5,676 nucleotides of DNA, from NCBI GenBank assembly GCA_023423235.1, contig JAFAFY010000030.1, forward strand, positions 1 through 5,676. The letters are read 5' to 3'. Below, in pieces: positions 3,717-5,676 of this stretch. Position numbers and translations under genes: made by a program. The notes below the pieces were generated by a model. The model made no database searches, was not told the DNA's origin, and worked only from the letters and a program-made list of their open reading frames with translations. Each line of letters starts with the position of its first letter. Positions within the stretch are counted from its first letter, which is position 1. Origin of the DNA: Pseudomonadota bacterium. GTDB lineage: Bacteria > Pseudomonadota > Gammaproteobacteria > Xanthomonadales > Xanthomonadaceae.

Positions 3717-5676
3717 TCAATGGGCCTGGTCCCAGTTGTCGCCGATGCCACTGTCGACCACCAGCGGCACCCGCAGCGCGGCAGCGCCGGTCATGCGCGC
3801 ATTCACCTCCGCCAGCAGGGCATCGACGAAACGCTCGTCGACCTCGAACACCAGTTCGTCGTGAACCTGCAGGATCATCTGCGCCCGGTCGCGCTTGTCC
3901 GCCAGCCAGGCATCGATGGCGATCATCGCGCGCTTGATGATGTCGGCCGCGGTGCCCTGCATCGGCGCGTTGATCGCCGCGCGCTCGGCACCGGCGCGCT
4001 GGCCCTGGGTGCCCTTGCCGATGTACTCCAGGTACAGCCGGCGGCCGAACACGGTCTCCACATAGCCGCGTTCGCGTGCCTCGTTGCGGGTGCGCTCCAT
4101 GAAATCGCGCACGCCCGGGTAGCGCGAGAAGTAGGTGCCGATGTAGTCCTGCGCCTCGCCGCGGGCGATGCCGAGATTGCGCGCCAGGCCGAACGCGCTC
4201 ATGCCGTACATCAGGCCGAAGTTGATCGCCTTCGCCGCGCGGCGCTCGTTGGCGGTCACGTCCTCCAGCGCGCGGCCGAACACCTCGGCCGCGGTTGCGC
4301 GGTGGATGTCGGCGCCGGATTCGAACGCGCGCACCAGCCCCGGGTCGCCAGAGAGGTGGGCCATGATCCGCAGCTCGATCTGCGAGTAGTCGCAGGCCAC
4401 CAGCTTGCGCCCGGGCGGGGCGACGAACGCGCGGCGGATGCGGCGGCCGTCGTCGGTGCGGATCGGGATGTTCTGCAGGTTGGGATCGCTCGACGACAGC
4501 CGCCCGGTGGCCGCGCCGGCCTGGTGGTAGCTGGTATGCACGCGGCCGGTATCGGGATTGACCATCTCCGGCAGCTTGTCGGTATAGGTGCTGCGCAGCT
4601 TGGCCAGGCCGCGGTATTCGAGGATCAGCCGCGGCAGCTCATGCTGGTCGGCAATCGCCTCGAGCGCCTCCTCGTTGGTGCTGGGCTGGCCCTTGGGCGT
4701 CTTGATCAACGCCGGCAGGCCCAGTTCGTCGAACAGCAACGCCTGCAGCTGCTTGGGCGAATCGAGGTTGAAGCTGCGCCCGGCCAGTTCGGTGGCCTTC
4801 TGCTGGGCGACGAGCATGCGCCGGGACAGGTCGGCGCTCTGCCGCCGCAGTTCGGCGACATCGATCATCACGCCGTTGCGCTCGATGCGTTCGAGCACCG
4901 GCACCAGCGGCATCTCGATGTCGGCATACACCTGCAACAAGCCCGGCTCGGCCGCGATCCGCGGCTTGAGCACGCGGTGCAGGCGCAGGGTGATGTCCGC
5001 GTCCTCGGCGGCGTAGGCGGTGGCGTCGTCGAGCGCGACCTGGGCAAAGGAAATCTGCTTGGCACCCTTGCCGGCGACGTCCTCGAAGCGGATGGTCTCG
5101 ATGCCCAGGTGGCGGCGCGCCAGCGAATCCATGTCGTGGCGCGCGGTGCCGGCGTCGAGCACGAAACTCTCCAGCAGGGTGTCGTCGGCATAGCCGCGTA
5201 CGTCGACGCCGTAGCGCTGCAGCACGTGCAGGTCGTACTTGCCGTGCTGGCCGAGCTTGCGCCGTGCCGGGTCCTCCAGCAGCGGTCGCAGCGCGCCGAG
5301 CACGAGGTCGCGATCGAGCTGCGCCGGCACGCCGGGATAGTCGTGCCCGACCGGGATATAGGCCGCGCGCCCGGGCTCGACCGCGACGCTCAGCCCCACC
5401 AGCTTGGCGCGCATGGCATCGAGCGCGTCGGTTTCGGTATCGAAGGCGAATTCGTCGGCGACCTGCAGCCGCGCGATCCAGGCGTCCAGCGCATCACGGG
5501 TCAGCACCAGTTCGTACGCGCCGGGCCCGGAAAGCGCGGGGTCGAGCGTGGCCGGCGCGGCCGCCGTCGCCACCGCCACGACTGCCCCCTCGCCCGTTGC
5601 CGGCGCCGCGCCATCCGCCGCGCCGTCAAGCTCGCGCAGCGCCTGGGTGAAGCCGTAGCGCGCATACAGCGTGCGC
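3717..5676 (-). CDS. polA: DNA polymerase I, C-terminal 652 residues (5' end outside window)
   Basis: Pol I fills gaps and replaces RNA primers during repair and lagging-strand synthesis. The frame stays open to the window edge, and the residues upstream of 5579 (LYARYGFTQALREL) belong to the protein, so the GTG at 5579 is not the start. Counting from that GTG, proofreading motifs are intact: FDTETDALD (Asp47, Glu49 = E. coli Asp355, Glu357), GQHGKYDLHVL (Asp115 = Asp424) and YAAEDADITL (Tyr189, Asp193 = Tyr497, Asp501). Polymerase motifs are also intact: ACDYSQIELRIMAHLSGD (Asp397 = Asp705), RRAAKAINFGLMYGMS (Arg446, Lys450, Phe454, Tyr458) and QVHDELVFEV (His573-Asp574-Glu575 = 881-883). 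The offset of 308 holds for nearly all motifs and the C-terminus falls at E. coli-equivalent 928. About 276 residues, the 5' nuclease domain, lie beyond the edge. An Ala/Gly-rich linker precedes the exonuclease domain. Confidence 0.98.
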   Translation of the reverse strand, partial: RTLYARYGFTQALRELDGAADGAAPATGEGAVVAVATAAAPATLDPALSGPGAYELVLTRDALDAWIARLQVADEFAFDTETDALDAMRAKLVGLSVAVEPGRAAYIPVGHDYPGVPAQLDRDLVLGALRPLLEDPARRKLGQHGKYDLHVLQRYGVDVRGYADDTLLESFVLDAGTARHDMDSLARRHLGIETIRFEDVAGKGAKQISFAQVALDDATAYAAEDADITLRLHRVLKPRIAAEPGLLQVYADIEMPLVPVLERIERNGVMIDVAELRRQSADLSRRMLVAQQKATELAGRSFNLDSPKQLQALLFDELGLPALIKTPKGQPSTNEEALEAIADQHELPRLILEYRGLAKLRSTYTDKLPEMVNPDTGRVHTSYHQAGAATGRLSSSDPNLQNIPIRTDDGRRIRRAFVAPPGRKLVACDYSQIELRIMAHLSGDPGLVRAFESGADIHRATAAEVFGRALEDVTANERRAAKAINFGLMYGMSAFGLARNLGIARGEAQDYIGTYFSRYPGVRDFMERTRNEARERGYVETVFGRRLYLEYIGKGTQGQRAGAERAAINAPMQGTAADIIKRAMIAIDAWLADKRDRAQMILQVHDELVFEVDERFVDALLAEVNARMTGAAALRVPLVVDSGIGDNWDQAH

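Noticed and set aside
5577..5579. GTG as the start of polA
   Set aside because: The frame is open upstream and encodes LYARYGFTQALREL, which fits the end of the 5' nuclease region of Pol I; the gene simply runs off the window.

Overview
The window is very GC-rich (about 70% by eye), with strong G/C preference at third codon positions. It looks like a chromosomal piece from the Xanthomonadaceae/Lysobacteraceae (Lysobacter, Luteimonas, Pseudoxanthomonas or Stenotrophomonas type). Two things point there: an STM3941-like membrane protein beside hemF, and a polA gene followed by a small RNA of the Xanthomonas sX13 type. The genus is inference.

Layout. On the + strand, bases 1-1064 hold the 3' part of an S9-family (prolyl oligopeptidase/DPP IV-like) serine peptidase with all three catalytic residues. 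It overlaps by ATGA with a 174-residue two-helix membrane protein with a PH-like domain (1061-1585). A 70-base gap carries a TACAAT box so close to the next ATG that the mRNA may be leaderless. Then come hemF (1656-2636, oxygen-dependent coproporphyrinogen III oxidase) and, 7 bases later, rluA (2644-3315, pseudouridine synthase). On the - strand, polA (DNA polymerase I) runs from the right edge to its stop at 3717. It shows the proofreading and polymerase domains but not the N-terminal 5' nuclease domain, which lies outside the window. rluA and polA converge on a gene-free stretch, 3316-3716.

Two features stand out. First, hemF carries an extra 69 bases (23 codons) in frame, exactly inside the conserved Gly-rich W-Q-R...GGGG-R-x-R segment. 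The insert contains most of two identical 21-bp direct repeats spaced 51 bp apart, can fold into small hairpins, and has no stop codon in any of the six frames. Removing it restores the usual HemF length. This resembles a small palindromic repeat that has entered a housekeeping gene without breaking it. Second, on the - strand between polA and rluA there is a good candidate small RNA of about 115 nt. It has three consecutive stem-loops, each with a C-rich loop, and the last is an intrinsic terminator ending in six U. This matches the architecture of Xanthomonas sX13, and its place after polA parallels Spot 42 in enterics and ErsA in Pseudomonas.

Functionally, hemF and rluA look like a short housekeeping operon (haem synthesis and rRNA/tRNA modification). 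The peptidase and membrane gene form a separate coupled pair. polA and the sRNA form the opposing unit. No phage, transposase, CRISPR or tRNA/rRNA gene is visible.
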